Assembly: GCF_030527965.1 (NCBI RefSeq)
Contig: NZ_JAUMZU010000014.1
Coordinates: 1 to 64,000 of the forward strand
Direction of reading: 5' to 3'
Source: Neisseria sp.
GTDB taxonomy: Bacteria; Pseudomonadota; Gammaproteobacteria; Burkholderiales; Neisseriaceae
Length of the DNA stretch: 64,000 nucleotides
Shown here piece after piece: positions 10,462 to 19,180 of this stretch. Under the pieces are notes generated by a model. The model saw only the letters and a program-made list of their open reading frames with translations, was not told the origin of the DNA and did no database searches. The translations under genes and the position numbers were made by a program. The stretch's first letter is position 1, and each line of letters opens with the position of its first letter.

Positions 10462-11163
10462 TTAATGATGATTGTTGAGAAACGACATGCACACGGCGGC
10501 GGCAGTGGTCGAAAGTAAAGTGTATTGCAGCGGTTTTTCCAATATGGAATGCGTTACGTTGGCGTAATAGTAAAAAGGAACCAGTGCCGAGAGCAGCAGA
10601 CCGAGGCGGCGGGCGTAATCGGTTCCCATCCGGATTCCGGCCCGTTCATCATCCCACCAGTCGCCCAAACGGGCGATGCTGCTGAGCGCAAGCATAAAGC
10701 AGATGCTCATATAAATGCCCACCGGCTTGGATTCGGGCGGTACCGAGCGCATGGTAAGCCAAGTTAAGGCCAAAGCAAACAGAGCCGCCGAGCTGACGGC
10801 GGTTTGCAATAGATGGCCTATCGGCAGCGTTCCGGCGGGGATTTCGAGGGTCGATTTCAAACGCCAGAATAGCGGCGACGAGGTAAGCATGATGGCTGTT
10901 TGCCTGCGTTTGTCGTCGGGGCAATGGTAAAGGAAGAAATTAATCAACGGCTGTTGACCAAGGCGGTATTCCGCCTGTCGGATACCATTTTGCATCAAAA
11001 CAATGCCTCTTGAGTCAATCAGGTAATACGCATCGGGTAAGTCTTCTTCCTCTGGAAGCGAACCGGCCTGATACATTTGCATCATGCAGGCAGGCACTTT
11101 GAATTTGCGCGCAATTTTGGCATTCAGGGTGCGGATGGTTTGCAGAGTTTGTTCCGGCGTCAT
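10462..11163 (-). CDS. Hypothetical membrane protein with soluble N-terminal domain
   Basis: I do not recognise this 233-residue protein. The first 110 residues look soluble and contain a segment resembling a small sensory or binding domain (DAYYLIDSRGIVLMQNGIRQAEYRLGQQPLINFFLY). The last half has four hydrophobic stretches (about residues 115-140, 147-167, 185-205 and 212-229). A soluble head with a C-terminal membrane bundle is consistent with an inner-membrane protein of unknown role. It lies 18 bases after the folD stop on the same strand and could be transcribed with folD. Confidence 0.7.
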   Translation of the reverse strand: MTPEQTLQTIRTLNAKIARKFKVPACMMQMYQAGSLPEEEDLPDAYYLIDSRGIVLMQNGIRQAEYRLGQQPLINFFLYHCPDDKRRQTAIMLTSSPLFWRLKSTLEIPAGTLPIGHLLQTAVSSAALFALALTWLTMRSVPPESKPVGIYMSICFMLALSSIARLGDWWDDERAGIRMGTDYARRLGLLLSALVPFYYYANVTHSILEKPLQYTLLSTTAAAVCMSFLNNHH

Positions 11164-11181
11164 GGCATTAATAGCAGGAGT

Positions 11182-12042
11182 TTAAACGGTTTGATCGTGC
11201 AACTGAGCCGCATGCAAGGTGTTTTCAAGCAGCGTGGCGATGGTCATCGGGCCGACACCTCCCGGAACGGGCGTAATCATGGAGGCGCGTTCGCGCGCCT
11301 TGTCAAACTCCACATCGCCGCACAGGCTGCCGTCAGCCAAGCGGTTGATGCCCACATCAATCACTACTGCGCCGGGTTTAATCCATTCGCCTTTAACAAA
11401 GTCGGGTTTGCCCACACCAACCACAACAATATCGGCCGCCGCTACTTCTTCCGCCAGATTTTGCGTGGCGCTGTGGCAAATGGTTACCGTTGCGCGCGCC
11501 AGTAATAATTCGAGCGCCTGCGGGCGCCCGACGATATTGGATGCGCCTACCACCACGGCTTTTTTGCCAACGACGTCCACGCCGTATGTTTCCAGCAAAG
11601 TCATCACACCTTTGGGCGTGCAAGGGCGCATCAGTGGCATTTTCACAACCAAACGGCCGACGTTGTAAGGATGAAAACCATCCACGTCTTTATGAGGCAG
11701 AATGCGCTCTAGCACGGCTTGGCTGTTGATTTGAGGCGGCAGCGGGAGCTGAACCAGAATGCCGTCAACTTTCTGATCGGCATTTAATCGGTCGACCAAA
11801 GCCAGCAATTCCGCTTCAGAGGTGTTTTCCGGCAATTCGTATGACAATGATTCGAACCCCACTTTTTCGCAGGCCAGCTTTTTATTGCGTACATATACTG
11901 CACTGGCCGGATCGTTGCCGACCAAAACCACGGCCAAACAAGGTGTTTTCAAACCCTGAGCGTGGCGATGAGCGGTTTGTTCGGCCAACAAGGCGAGGCG
12001 TTGTTGGGAAACTTCTTTACCATTAATCAATTGTGCAGTCAT
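11182..12042 (-). CDS. folD: Bifunctional methylenetetrahydrofolate dehydrogenase/cyclohydrolase FolD
   Basis: FolD interconverts 5,10-methylene-, methenyl- and 10-formyl-tetrahydrofolate for purine, formyl-Met-tRNA and methionine synthesis. Recognisable stretches are [14 protein letters not shown] (catalytic lysine region), [23 protein letters not shown], the NADP-binding GASNIVGRP, and the C-terminal [19 protein letters not shown]. The open frame extends 59 codons upstream, but that part is AT-rich and unlike FolD. I therefore place the start at the ATG whose protein begins [12 protein letters not shown], giving 286 residues, the usual size. It precedes the unrecognised membrane protein gene by 18 bases. 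Confidence 0.96.
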   Translation of the reverse strand: MTAQLINGKEVSQQRLALLAEQTAHRHAQGLKTPCLAVVLVGNDPASAVYVRNKKLACEKVGFESLSYELPENTSEAELLALVDRLNADQKVDGILVQLPLPPQINSQAVLERILPHKDVDGFHPYNVGRLVVKMPLMRPCTPKGVMTLLETYGVDVVGKKAVVVGASNIVGRPQALELLLARATVTICHSATQNLAEEVAAADIVVVGVGKPDFVKGEWIKPGAVVIDVGINRLADGSLCGDVEFDKARERASMITPVPGGVGPMTIATLLENTLHAAQLHDQTV

Positions 12043-12236
12043 GATGCGGAAATATCCTGTTTTGAGTGGGGCTGAAATAGAGAACGGCGTTATTGTCGCA
12101 TTTTTCGCCGTGTTTTTCATCTTATATTTCCTGTAAAGATCAAAAGAAAAAGGAAAGCATTTCGGTATATATATGTGAAAACCAATGTATTTGAATGATT
12201 TAATTTTTATTAAAAACAAAAACTTGATTGAATGTA

Positions 12237-12269
12237 AAAGCCTGTCTGAAATGTTTTCAGACAGGCTTT
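12237..12269 (-). terminator. DUS-pair terminator
   Basis: Fourteen-base arms (12237-12250 and 12256-12269) end the leftward gene at 12301-12723. On the minus strand the stem is followed by a T-containing tract. Confidence 0.82.
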
Positions 12270-12300
12270 AAACTTGCTCTAAACAATACGCTGAAGCCAA

Positions 12301-12723
12301 TTAGCTTTGCCTTCTTGCTCTGGGCTTGGGTAAGCATAAAGATAGGATGAACGCAGCAAACGCACCGCATAATCCGGCCAACAGGCCTTGTTTGAAACTG
12401 AGTTCGTAAATCAGCCAGCCGTTTAATATGGCGGTTACCAATCCCGTTGCAGTTGTAATGACCGTGCCGATTGTGCTGCGTTTCAGACCGAGAATAAACA
12501 AAACCGCCCAAGTCAGCACTGAAGGCAAAAAGCCGAAGCGCCAGCCCATTAAGATTAGCCCCAGCAGGATTTGAGGGTGGTCGGCCGCTCTTACGTCGGG
12601 GTTGAAGGATAGGGCGATGATAATCGGGATGATGCCGATCATGCCGCCGATAAGGGTAAACATACCGAGAAGCCACCAGTAGCGGCTTTCTGTTTTTCTG
12701 TATTCCATTCCAATTAATTCCAT
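12301..12723 (-). CDS. Hypothetical small membrane protein
   Basis: An unrecognised 140-residue protein with about four hydrophobic segments (residues 16-40, 47-66, 68-80 and 85-130 in part) and a basic C-terminus KPRARRQS, consistent with a small integral inner-membrane protein with an inside C-terminus. A GGA-containing ribosome site lies nine bases before the chosen ATG. A second in-frame ATG five codons on (MEYRK) also has a plausible site, so the start is uncertain. It has its own terminator, so it appears to be a single-gene unit. Confidence 0.65.
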   Translation of the reverse strand: MELIGMEYRKTESRYWWLLGMFTLIGGMIGIIPIIIALSFNPDVRAADHPQILLGLILMGWRFGFLPSVLTWAVLFILGLKRSTIGTVITTATGLVTAILNGWLIYELSFKQGLLAGLCGAFAAFILSLCLPKPRARRQS

Positions 12724-13136
12724 AATTTTTCCGATTTGTGCTTGGTTATCATTGTTTGGGTTAGGCTTTGAGCCCTTTTCTCTGAAGGTTGATTATAACA
12801 AGTTTTTAATAAAATTTACATAATGGCAAGGAAAAAATTTGACGGGAAACAGATCGGGAATCGTCTTTTTCATCATGTTAAATAATTTGTTTTTTAAGCG
12901 GTTTTTTTTATTGATAAGAGGTAGTGAAATGTAAGTTTTTAGTGTTTGGAGTAGAATGAATAGGATAAAAATAGGTGTTGGATTTAACATACTGACATGA
13001 AAATTATGGGCTCATAATAAAAGAAGAGCGGAGGAACGGTTTTATTTTTTGATGTGAGGTTTATGAGATTGCAGAGAGAGGGCTTCGGCATTTGGGCTTT
13101 CTTTATAGAGAGAGAAATCAGCTTGGACAGCCTGAC
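12724..13136. other. AT-rich intergenic region
   Basis: About 410 bases between a leftward membrane protein gene and the rraA terminator hold no convincing gene. A 65-codon open frame on the minus strand (12793-12990) has no ribosome site and a composition expected from AT-rich sequence. No repeat, tRNA or promoter stands out. Confidence 0.5.
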
Positions 13137-13172
13137 AAAAATGCCTGTCTGAATGTTTCAGACAGGCATTTT
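13137..13172 (-). terminator. rraA DUS-pair terminator
   Basis: Thirteen-base uptake-sequence arms (13141-13153 and 13157-13169) with A/T flanks lie just past the rraA stop on the minus strand. Confidence 0.85.
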
Positions 13173-13184
13173 AAATTTAACGCT

Positions 13185-13673
13185 TTATGCTTGTTTTATG
13201 GGTTTGTCGGATACCAAGATGCCGTCTTCATCACAATAAACGTAATCGCCGGGGTGGAAGGTTACGCCGCCGAATGAGACGGGCACATCAGTTTCGCCTT
13301 CGCCGTTTTTGGCGCTTTTGCGCGGGTTGGTGCCTAATGCTTTGACGCCGAAATCCATCAGGCCGATGGCGTCGCTATCGCGGATGGCGCCGAAAATTAC
13401 TGCGCCGGCCCAGCCGTTGGCGGCGCCTGCACCGGCAATCATGTCGCCCATCAGGGCGCTGGCGAGAGAGCCGTTGCCGTCGACGACGAGTACTTCGCCG
13501 TCGGATGAGCTGTTCATCAGTTGTTTGACCAAGCCGTTGTCACGTTCGCATTTAACGGTGCGAACTCGGCCGCAGAAGCGGGTGCGTCTGCCGAATAGGC
13601 GGAACTGGGTTTCGCATGAAGGGGTGTCGGGCGCGACGTCGATAAGATCGGCGGTGCTGAATTCTTGGTCCAT
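13185..13673 (-). CDS. rraA: RraA family protein
   Basis: The 162-residue protein belongs to the RraA fold. Gammaproteobacterial members bind and inhibit RNase E, while closely related proteins are 4-hydroxy-4-methyl-2-oxoglutarate aldolases. The first residues (STADLIDVAPDTPSCETQFRLFGRRTRFCGRVRTVKC) and the block LMGDMIAGAGAANGWAGAVIFGAIRDS match the family, the latter carrying the Gly-rich loop and the Arg-Asp pair used in metal and substrate binding by the aldolase forms. Sequence alone does not decide between the roles, although the C-terminal DYVYCDEDGILVS is shared by both. An AAGGAGAAAC ribosome site precedes the ATG. A terminator separates it from hldD upstream. Confidence 0.9.
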   Translation of the reverse strand: MDQEFSTADLIDVAPDTPSCETQFRLFGRRTRFCGRVRTVKCERDNGLVKQLMNSSSDGEVLVVDGNGSLASALMGDMIAGAGAANGWAGAVIFGAIRDSDAIGLMDFGVKALGTNPRKSAKNGEGETDVPVSFGGVTFHPGDYVYCDEDGILVSDKPIKQA

Positions 13674-13706
13674 AATGTTTCTCCTTGTGATTATCGGTTT
13701 GTCTGA

Positions 13707-13739
13707 ATGCCTGTCTGAAAAGCGTTTTCAGACAGGCAT
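13707..13739 (-). terminator. hldD DUS-pair terminator
   Basis: Fifteen-base arms around a 3-base centre, each arm an uptake sequence, lie between the hldD stop and the rraA start. A further single uptake sequence lies at about 13770-13782. Confidence 0.82.
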
Positions 13740-13801
13740 TCTGCTTTGTAAACACAGCAGACTGATAAGTTTCAGACAGGCTCTGGGTATGAAAATCGGG
13801 C

Positions 13802-14803
13802 TTATTCTTTTGCTAAAAGCCACTGAACGTAACGGCTGACCCCTTCGTTAACGTCGAAAAACGAAGCGTCGTAACCGACTTCGCGCAAACTGGTAATGTC
13901 GGCTTCGGTAAAGCTTTGGTATTTGCCTTTCAAATCGTCGGGGAAGGGAATGTAGCGGATAAGCTCTTCTTTAACCAATTCTTGCAGCGATAAGGCCTCT
14001 TGGCCTTCAGCGATGCGGCAGGCGTTGACGGTTGCGGCCGCCAAATCGTTGAATTGTTGGCTGCGGCCGGTTCCGAGGTTGAAAATGCCGGAAAGTTCGG
14101 GGTGGTCGAAGAAAAACAGGTTGACCTTAACAACGTCTTCCACGCTCACGAAATCGCGGCTTTGTTCGCCGTCGCCATAGCCGTCGTAGCCGCCGAATAA
14201 ATTAACGTAGCCGTTTTGGCGGTATTGGTTGAAGTGATGGAAAGCAACCGAAGCCATGCGGCCTTTGTGTTGCTCGCGTGAGCCGTAGACGTTGAAATAG
14301 CGGAAACCGGCCACTTGGGCGTTTAAGCCGGCAGCCATGCGGCGGCGTACGACTTGGTCGAACAGGAATTTGGAATAGCCGTAAACATTGAGCGGTTTTT
14401 CTAATTCGCGCTCTTCCTTGAAAATTTCACCTTTGCCGTAAACGGCGGCGCTTGAGGCGTAAAGATAGGGAATACGTTCGTCTTGGCACCAATCCAGCAA
14501 ATCAAGGCTGTATTGGTAATTGTTGTCCATCATGTAAAGACCGTTGTGCTCCGTGGTGTCGGAGCAGGCGCCGTCGTGGAATACGGCTTCTATGTCGCGA
14601 AAAGGCAGGACGTGTTCGCGCACTTGGCGGATAAATTCATGTTTATCAAGATAATGGGAGATTTCACAGTCGGCCAGATTGGTGAATTTTTCGCCGCGGG
14701 TCAGGTTGTCTACGGCAATGATGTCGGTAATGCCGCGTTCGTTAAGTGCTTTGACGATGTTGCTGCCGATGAAGCCGGCGGCGCCGGTAACGATGATGGT
14801 CAT
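13802..14803 (-). CDS. hldD: ADP-L-glycero-D-manno-heptose 6-epimerase
   Basis: HldD performs the last step of ADP-heptose synthesis for the inner core of lipooligosaccharide. The 333-residue protein is an extended short-chain dehydrogenase. The NADP-binding motif GAAGFIGSN is at the N-terminus, [10 protein letters not shown] near residue 80, and the catalytic YGYSKFLFD (Tyr-x3-Lys) near residue 140. [10 protein letters not shown] and FNLGTGRS follow. The start is the ATG at 14803-14801, preceded eight bases upstream by AAGGAA; an in-frame ATG 15 codons earlier lacks a comparable site. It works with HldA in the same region. A palindrome and TATAAT lie upstream (14856-14898). Confidence 0.97.
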   Translation of the reverse strand: MTIIVTGAAGFIGSNIVKALNERGITDIIAVDNLTRGEKFTNLADCEISHYLDKHEFIRQVREHVLPFRDIEAVFHDGACSDTTEHNGLYMMDNNYQYSLDLLDWCQDERIPYLYASSAAVYGKGEIFKEERELEKPLNVYGYSKFLFDQVVRRRMAAGLNAQVAGFRYFNVYGSREQHKGRMASVAFHHFNQYRQNGYVNLFGGYDGYGDGEQSRDFVSVEDVVKVNLFFFDHPELSGIFNLGTGRSQQFNDLAAATVNACRIAEGQEALSLQELVKEELIRYIPFPDDLKGKYQSFTEADITSLREVGYDASFFDVNEGVSRYVQWLLAKE

Positions 14804-14855
14804 ACGGGTTTCCTTGTGGGGCGGGGTGATGATCCGCTCGGTAGTCATGCGAGCT

Positions 14856-14898
14856 ATTATATAGCAAACGGGCGGTATCCTTCTAGGATGCCGCCCGT
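14856..14898 (-). promoter_or_regulatory. Candidate hldD promoter with overlapping palindrome
   Basis: On the minus strand a perfect TATAAT (14861-14856) lies about 50 bases before the hldD ATG. Immediately upstream is an inverted repeat with 13-base arms and one mismatch (14868-14880 with 14886-14898) that covers where a -35 would sit. It may be an operator, or a terminator of the upstream gene pressed against the promoter. Confidence 0.45.
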
Positions 14899-14909
14899 GT
14901 GTGATGGGA

Positions 14910-14941
14910 ATGCTTGCCTGAAAAGGTGTTCAGACAGGCAT
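14910..14941 (-). terminator. Imperfect DUS-pair hairpin
   Basis: One full uptake sequence (14929-14941) pairs with a degenerate copy (14910-14922). It follows the stop of the leftward gene ending at 14950. Confidence 0.65.
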
Positions 14942-14949
14942 GATGGCGT

Positions 14950-15351
14950 TTAGCGGAATAGGCGGTCGAACCAGCCGCGTTTGCGTTCGATTTCCTGATT
15001 GCCGGTGTGATAAGGGCCGGCGGTGAAAATGGTTTTTCCGTTGTGGAATTCGCGCAGCCACATATCGCCGAATGATTCGCCTGCGCCGCGCGCATAAAAA
15101 TGGATGTCGGGAAAAGCTTCGGCGATATGGGTCAGCAGGGCGATAAGTTGGTCGGAAGTCATGCCGGTGAAGCCGTAGGAAAACGGCTCGTCGACGGAAG
15201 CACCGAAATCGTGCATGGTATTGGGGTCGAAGCCGTGTCTTGCCAGCCATTCGGCTACAATTGGTTCGAATTTTTCCGGCGAAAAGTCGCCTTCTTGATA
15301 TTGACTGTCGTCCCAAGTAAATTCCAGACGGGTACGATAATATTTCGTCAT
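14950..15351 (-). CDS. Hypothetical protein between hldA and hldD
   Basis: An unrecognised soluble protein of 133 residues, acidic in the first half and ending in a basic RKRGWFDRLFR. It has no signal peptide, membrane segment or recognisable catalytic motif. The pattern SYGFTGMTSDQLIALLTHIAEAFPDIHFYARGAGESFGDMWLREF suggests a compact alpha/beta fold. The ATG at 15351 is preferred to a TTG ten codons upstream; neither has a strong ribosome site. Its place between two heptose-synthesis genes may mean only co-transcription. I recall a similar open frame next to rfaD in other Neisseria but cannot confirm it here. Confidence 0.7.
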   Translation of the reverse strand: MTKYYRTRLEFTWDDSQYQEGDFSPEKFEPIVAEWLARHGFDPNTMHDFGASVDEPFSYGFTGMTSDQLIALLTHIAEAFPDIHFYARGAGESFGDMWLREFHNGKTIFTAGPYHTGNQEIERKRGWFDRLFR

Positions 15352-15403
15352 GTTGCTTAAACTTTCTACATCAAATTTCAAAACATTCGTTATTTATATG
15401 GCA

Positions 15404-16351
15404 TTATAACGCGTCGGCCAACTCATCAAAAGAGCAAACTGCCGTGCCCAGTTTGCCGACCACGATGCCGGCGGCAATATTGGCCATCTGCATGGCTTCG
15501 GGTAAATCGAGCCCGGCGGCCAGCCCCAAGCCCATGCCGGCGATAACGGTGTCGCCGGCGCCGGAAACGTCGTAGACCTCGCGTGCTTGCGTGGGCTGGT
15601 GGTGCGGTTCGCCTTCACGAAAGAGCGTCATGCCTTCTTCGCTGCGGGTTAGCAGCAAGGCCTGCAAGCCGAGGTGGCGTCGCAATTGTTCGGCTTTTTC
15701 GGTAAGCTCGGTTTCGTTTTTCCACGATCCGGTCACTTCTTTCAATTCGGCACGGTTCGGCGTGAGCAGGGTAGCGCCGGCGTATTTTTCGTAGTCGTCG
15801 CCTTTCGGGTCGATTAATACGGGCTTGCCGGCTTCGCGCGCCCAGTCGATAAAATCGGTAACGTGCAAAAGCCCGCCTTTGCCGTAGTCCGACAAAATAA
15901 CCAAGTCGTATTGCGGCAGGAGTGCGCGATATTGTGTTTTCACTTGGGCGAGCACTTCGTGGTGCGGGTTATCTTCGAAATCGAGCCTGATGAGTTGTTG
16001 ATTGCGGGCAACCACGCGCAATTTGACGGTGGTGGCGATGGATGCGTCGCGCTGGAAATCCGTTGTTACGCCCCATTTTTGCATCAAGGCCTCCAAGCTG
16101 TCGGCCGCTTCGTCATCGCCGGTTACCGACAAAAGGGCGGCTTGGCCGCCGAGCGAGGCGATATTGCGGGCGACGTTGGCTGCGCCGCCGGCACGTTGGT
16201 CGGTTTTGTCGATTTTGGCGACTGGAACCGGCGCTTCGGGGGAAATGCGCGATACGTCGCCGAACCAATAGCGGTCGAGCATCACGTCGCCCACAACCAA
16301 TACGCGTGCGGCAGACAGGCGGCTTCTGAGGGTTTCTGCATAGAGAGTCAT
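15404..16351 (-). CDS. hldA: D-glycero-beta-D-manno-heptose-7-phosphate kinase
   Basis: This is the kinase half of the heptose pathway, making heptose-1,7-bisphosphate from heptose 7-phosphate. The 315-residue product is a PfkB/ribokinase-family enzyme: the N-terminal VLVVGDVMLDRYWFGDVSRISPEAPVPV, GGAANVARNIASLGG, and the C-terminal PfkB signature DVSGAGDTVIAGMGLGLAAGL with the catalytic Asp. E. coli HldE fuses this domain to an adenylyltransferase. Here the protein stops after the kinase, so the adenylyltransferase (HldC) must be encoded elsewhere, as in other Neisseria. It lies in a leftward series with pyrF upstream (27 bases) and hldD downstream. Confidence 0.95.
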   Translation of the reverse strand: MTLYAETLRSRLSAARVLVVGDVMLDRYWFGDVSRISPEAPVPVAKIDKTDQRAGGAANVARNIASLGGQAALLSVTGDDEAADSLEALMQKWGVTTDFQRDASIATTVKLRVVARNQQLIRLDFEDNPHHEVLAQVKTQYRALLPQYDLVILSDYGKGGLLHVTDFIDWAREAGKPVLIDPKGDDYEKYAGATLLTPNRAELKEVTGSWKNETELTEKAEQLRRHLGLQALLLTRSEEGMTLFREGEPHHQPTQAREVYDVSGAGDTVIAGMGLGLAAGLDLPEAMQMANIAAGIVVGKLGTAVCSFDELADAL

Positions 16352-16378
16352 GGTTTTCCTTCCGTTTTCAGACAGGCA

Positions 16379-17104
16379 TTATGTTAATGCGTTGATTTGG
16401 CGTAATACGGCTGCCGGATCGTCTGCCTTGGTAATCGGCCGACCCATAACCAGATAGCTGGAACCGGCATCCAGCGCTTGTTTGGGCGTCATGATGCGGC
16501 GTTGGTCGTCGTTGTTGCCGGCAATGTCGAGGCGGATGCCGGGGGTAACCAATACAAATTCGGAGCCGAGTGCGGCACGTAGCGCGGCGGCCTCGTGGGC
16601 GGAGCAGACAACGCCGTCTAATCCTGAGCTTTGCGCCAGCTTTGCCCAACGCAGCACCAGTGTTTCTATTGGTGCATCGAACCCGATTTCGGCCAAATCA
16701 GCCTGCGCCATGCTGGTCAGCACGGTAACGCCGATAAGCAACGGGCGGTGTGCCGAGCCGGCGACGGCTTCGGCTGCGGCCTCCATCATGCGTCTGCCGC
16801 CCGAAACGTGCATGTCGACCATCCATACGCCCATTTCGGCAGCCACTTTGCAGGCTTGTGCTACTGTGTTGGGAATGTCGTGGTATTTTAAGTCGAGAAA
16901 CAGTTTGAAGCCTTGGCTGATTAATGATTCGGCCAAACTTCTGCCAGTGGCGGTAAACAATTCTTTGCCGATTTTGAGCTGGCACAGGCTGGGATCAAGC
17001 CGGCGGACGAAGGCCAGCGTTTCTTGACTATTGGGAAAATCAAGCGCCACGATGACGGGCCGGTCTGGCGAGGGGGCGGAAAAGTCGGTAACAAGCGGGT
17101 TCAT
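16379..17104 (-). CDS. pyrF: Orotidine 5'-phosphate decarboxylase
   Basis: PyrF makes UMP from OMP in pyrimidine synthesis. The 241-residue protein has the class I signatures: [23 protein letters not shown] at the start, the catalytic [13 protein letters not shown] (Asp-x-Lys-x2-Asp) near residue 70, and the C-terminal TPGIRL and [18 protein letters not shown] phosphate-binding loop. The open frame extends further upstream, but the start beginning MNPLVTDF has a GGAAACC ribosome site and fits family length. An uptake sequence lies at its 3' edge (16366-16378). The DMP19-like gene precedes it by 25 bases on the same strand. Confidence 0.96.
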   Translation of the reverse strand: MNPLVTDFSAPSPDRPVIVALDFPNSQETLAFVRRLDPSLCQLKIGKELFTATGRSLAESLISQGFKLFLDLKYHDIPNTVAQACKVAAEMGVWMVDMHVSGGRRMMEAAAEAVAGSAHRPLLIGVTVLTSMAQADLAEIGFDAPIETLVLRWAKLAQSSGLDGVVCSAHEAAALRAALGSEFVLVTPGIRLDIAGNNDDQRRIMTPKQALDAGSSYLVMGRPITKADDPAAVLRQINALT

Positions 17105-17129
17105 AAGGTTTCCAGAGTAATCAAAATGT

Positions 17130-17621
17130 TCAGACAGGCATTTGGTCGAATTTTTCGGGGTGCGCGGCAATGTAATCGGCGGCAGTGGCTCTGTCGTTTT
17201 CGGCGCAATCGTAATAGGCGGCATCCAACTCTTCAAAGTCGGGAAATTGCCGGCGCAGGTCGTCCGGATTCGCGCCTTCGCTGCTCAGGCGCTCGATTTC
17301 GCTGCCGTGCTTTTGATAAAGCGCTTTGGCCTGTTCGAGAATTTTCGGAGTAGGCTTGATTTTCCAACGGCGCAGGCTGTCGGCCAGCGGATTGAGCAAT
17401 ACATATTCGCCGTAGCCCGAAGCGATGAGTTGGACAAAGCCGCCTTCTTCCACTTGGCTGTCGAGGTAAACGTAGGCCATCAACGTGTGTTGCTCGTCGG
17501 TCAGTAGGTCGGCGGCGCTATCGCCGAGGGTTTCCAAACAGGCAAAGTAGGTGTCGGCCAGCGTGTAGAGGAATTGTTGCGGCGTATCGTAGGATTGCGG
17601 GTTTAAATCGGGTTTCATCAT
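17130..17621 (-). CDS. DMP19-like acidic protein (DUF4375 family)
   Basis: The 163-residue, clearly acidic protein matches the DUF4375 pattern, notably [40 protein letters not shown] near residues 45-90. The founding neisserial member, DMP19, is a dimeric DNA mimic that binds and blocks a Neisseria helix-turn-helix regulator (NHTF); that is published family knowledge. Whether this copy mimics DNA is inferred from the fold family and charge. No regulator gene of that type is adjacent. The last three codons and the TGA stop are supplied by an uptake sequence (MPV then stop), so the DUS has become part of the coding sequence. It sits between lapB and pyrF, 25 bases from pyrF. Confidence 0.75.
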   Translation of the reverse strand: MMKPDLNPQSYDTPQQFLYTLADTYFACLETLGDSAADLLTDEQHTLMAYVYLDSQVEEGGFVQLIASGYGEYVLLNPLADSLRRWKIKPTPKILEQAKALYQKHGSEIERLSSEGANPDDLRRQFPDFEELDAAYYDCAENDRATAADYIAAHPEKFDQMPV

Positions 17622-17636
17622 TGGGCGTTAAAAAAG

Positions 17637-17667
17637 TTTTCAGACAGGCTTGAAGCCTGTCTGAAAG
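17637..17667 (-). terminator. lapB DUS-pair terminator
   Basis: Fourteen-base arms (17638-17651 and 17653-17666) with the two uptake sequences in head-out orientation lie one base past the lapB stop on the minus strand. Confidence 0.82.
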
Positions 17668-17668
17668 G

Positions 17669-18841
17669 TCAGACTTCGATTTTGTTGGGCGTGAAGGTTT
17701 CCCATTTGTTGCAAGCGGGGCAGTGCCAGAAATAAGCCTGAGACTTAAAATGGCAGTTGCGGCAGCGGTACATCCAGTTTTTTTGCAGCTGGCGCCCGAT
17801 AACGCCGCGTATCATGTCGGCATCGGTTTTCAAGGCCGGGTTCAGACTGCTGATTTGCAGGCCGAGCAAACGGTATACGCCGTTTAAATCGGGCTTGCGG
17901 CGTACGATTTCAACAGCGGTTTCGTTGGCGGTTTTTTCGCCTTTGAGCAGCAGCAATTTGTCGTAAATCACGTTAATCAGGTCGATTTGCGGAAATGCCT
18001 CGGTGTAGCCGATTAATACGTTCAATCCTTCTTCCGGTTTGCCGAGCGCGTCGTAAGCGTCGTAGAGGCGTTCGCCGACCATGCTCAGATAGGCGTGGTT
18101 TTGTTTCTCAATGGCGGTGTAGGCGTCGATGGCGGCGCGGTAGTTGCCTTGCTTGAATTCAATGTCGCCTAAAATCATGTTGGCGCGGGTACATTTGGAA
18201 TTGGCTTCCAGAGCGGTTTGGGTGTATTGGCGGGCACTTTCAAAATCGGATTTGAACAAGGCTGCTTGTGCCATTTCGCAATAAAACTGCGCGATTTCAA
18301 ACTGGTAGGTTAATTCGTCGTGGCTGAGCAGTTTGGCCATATTGATGGCTTTTTCCCAGTCGCGGTCTTGTTGATAGATGTTCAGCAGTACTTCGCGTGC
18401 TTCTTTCGCCATATTGCCTGTCTGCAATTCGAGAAAAATCTGCTCGGCGCGGTCGACCAGCCCTGCGCTTTGGTAATCTTGCCCCAGTTCAAACAAAACT
18501 CGCGCACGTTTTCCACCTACGGTATCCGGCGATTGGATTAAGGCTTTGTGCATGGCGACGGCTTTGTCGTTTTCACCGCGAATGCGGTAGAGTTTGCCTA
18601 GCGTCAGGCTTAAGTCGTAAGAGTCGGCAGGGCGCAGCTCCACTACTTCGGCCAGATTGCGTGCGGCTTTGCTGGTGTTGCGGTCAACCAGTGCGTCCAA
18701 GCTTTTGTAAAAACCGGCCGGCACGCTTTTGGCATGGCGCAGTACGGTTTTCATGTCTATACGGGCGGCAAACCAGCCCATGGCGAAAAAGACCGGCAGC
18801 AAAACAATCGGTATCAGCCAAATCCAAGTTTCTGTTTCCAT
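17669..18841 (-). CDS. lapB: Lipopolysaccharide assembly protein LapB (YciM)
   Basis: LapB tunes lipopolysaccharide synthesis by presenting LpxC to the FtsH protease and helps couple LPS synthesis and export. The 390-residue protein has an N-terminal membrane anchor (about residues 7-25), a long series of tetratricopeptide-like helical repeats (residues 50-340), and a C-terminal rubredoxin-like zinc knuckle with CRNCHF and CPACNKWETF. That layout is diagnostic. Its start codon directly abuts the lapA stop, so the two are an operon. It fits the surrounding heptose genes hldA, hldD and waaF. Confidence 0.96.
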   Translation of the reverse strand: METETWIWLIPIVLLPVFFAMGWFAARIDMKTVLRHAKSVPAGFYKSLDALVDRNTSKAARNLAEVVELRPADSYDLSLTLGKLYRIRGENDKAVAMHKALIQSPDTVGGKRARVLFELGQDYQSAGLVDRAEQIFLELQTGNMAKEAREVLLNIYQQDRDWEKAINMAKLLSHDELTYQFEIAQFYCEMAQAALFKSDFESARQYTQTALEANSKCTRANMILGDIEFKQGNYRAAIDAYTAIEKQNHAYLSMVGERLYDAYDALGKPEEGLNVLIGYTEAFPQIDLINVIYDKLLLLKGEKTANETAVEIVRRKPDLNGVYRLLGLQISSLNPALKTDADMIRGVIGRQLQKNWMYRCRNCHFKSQAYFWHCPACNKWETFTPNKIEV

Positions 18842-19180
18842 TTATTTAACCGCTGCTTTCTCCGCTTTGGCCGGTACGGTTGCCGGTGAGGGCTGGTGGG
18901 TGGGCGTGTTTAAATCTTGGGCACTCATGCGGGCTGTTTTTTCCACTTCGCGACGCAGCCGGTTGTTTTCGCTGCGCAGGCGCAACAGGCGGCCGAACAT
19001 GGCGAAAACGCCGAAGATGGCGCCGATAAGAAACGCACCGAACAATACGGCAATCAGCGGCAAATTAATCTGTTCGGTCGGCAGGTAGAAGAACGGTACG
19101 GTTTGCAGATTGCTGATGGCTAGAATCAGAAAAACAAGAAGAATCAGAATTTTAATAAGCAGATAAACAAATTTCATCAA
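18842..19180 (-). CDS. lapA: Lipopolysaccharide assembly protein LapA (DUF1049)
   Basis: A 112-residue inner-membrane protein with two hydrophobic hairpin segments (about residues 5-23 and 40-62), then a coiled-coil stretch rich in Arg and Glu (RLLRLRSENNRLRREVEKTAR), and an Ala/Pro/Lys tail. This is the usual LapA/DUF1049 layout, and the partner lapB starts at the very next base. LapA associates with LapB in LPS assembly. In many Neisseria and other proteobacteria ihfB and rpsA lie upstream; here the gene is instead divergent from a small zinc-finger gene, so the operon begins with lapA. Confidence 0.92.
   Translation of the reverse strand: MMKFVYLLIKILILLVFLILAISNLQTVPFFYLPTEQINLPLIAVLFGAFLIGAIFGVFAMFGRLLRLRSENNRLRREVEKTARMSAQDLNTPTHQPSPATVPAKAEKAAVK

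Noticed and set aside
11182..12219. Longer form of FolD starting at 12219
   Set aside because: The extra 59 residues do not fit the family and are encoded by AT-rich intergenic sequence; the start at 12042 gives normal length.
12793..12990. A 65-codon minus-strand frame in the AT-rich gap before rraA
   Set aside because: No ribosome site, no recognisable similarity, residues rich in Phe, Leu, Lys and Asn as expected from AT-rich noncoding DNA.
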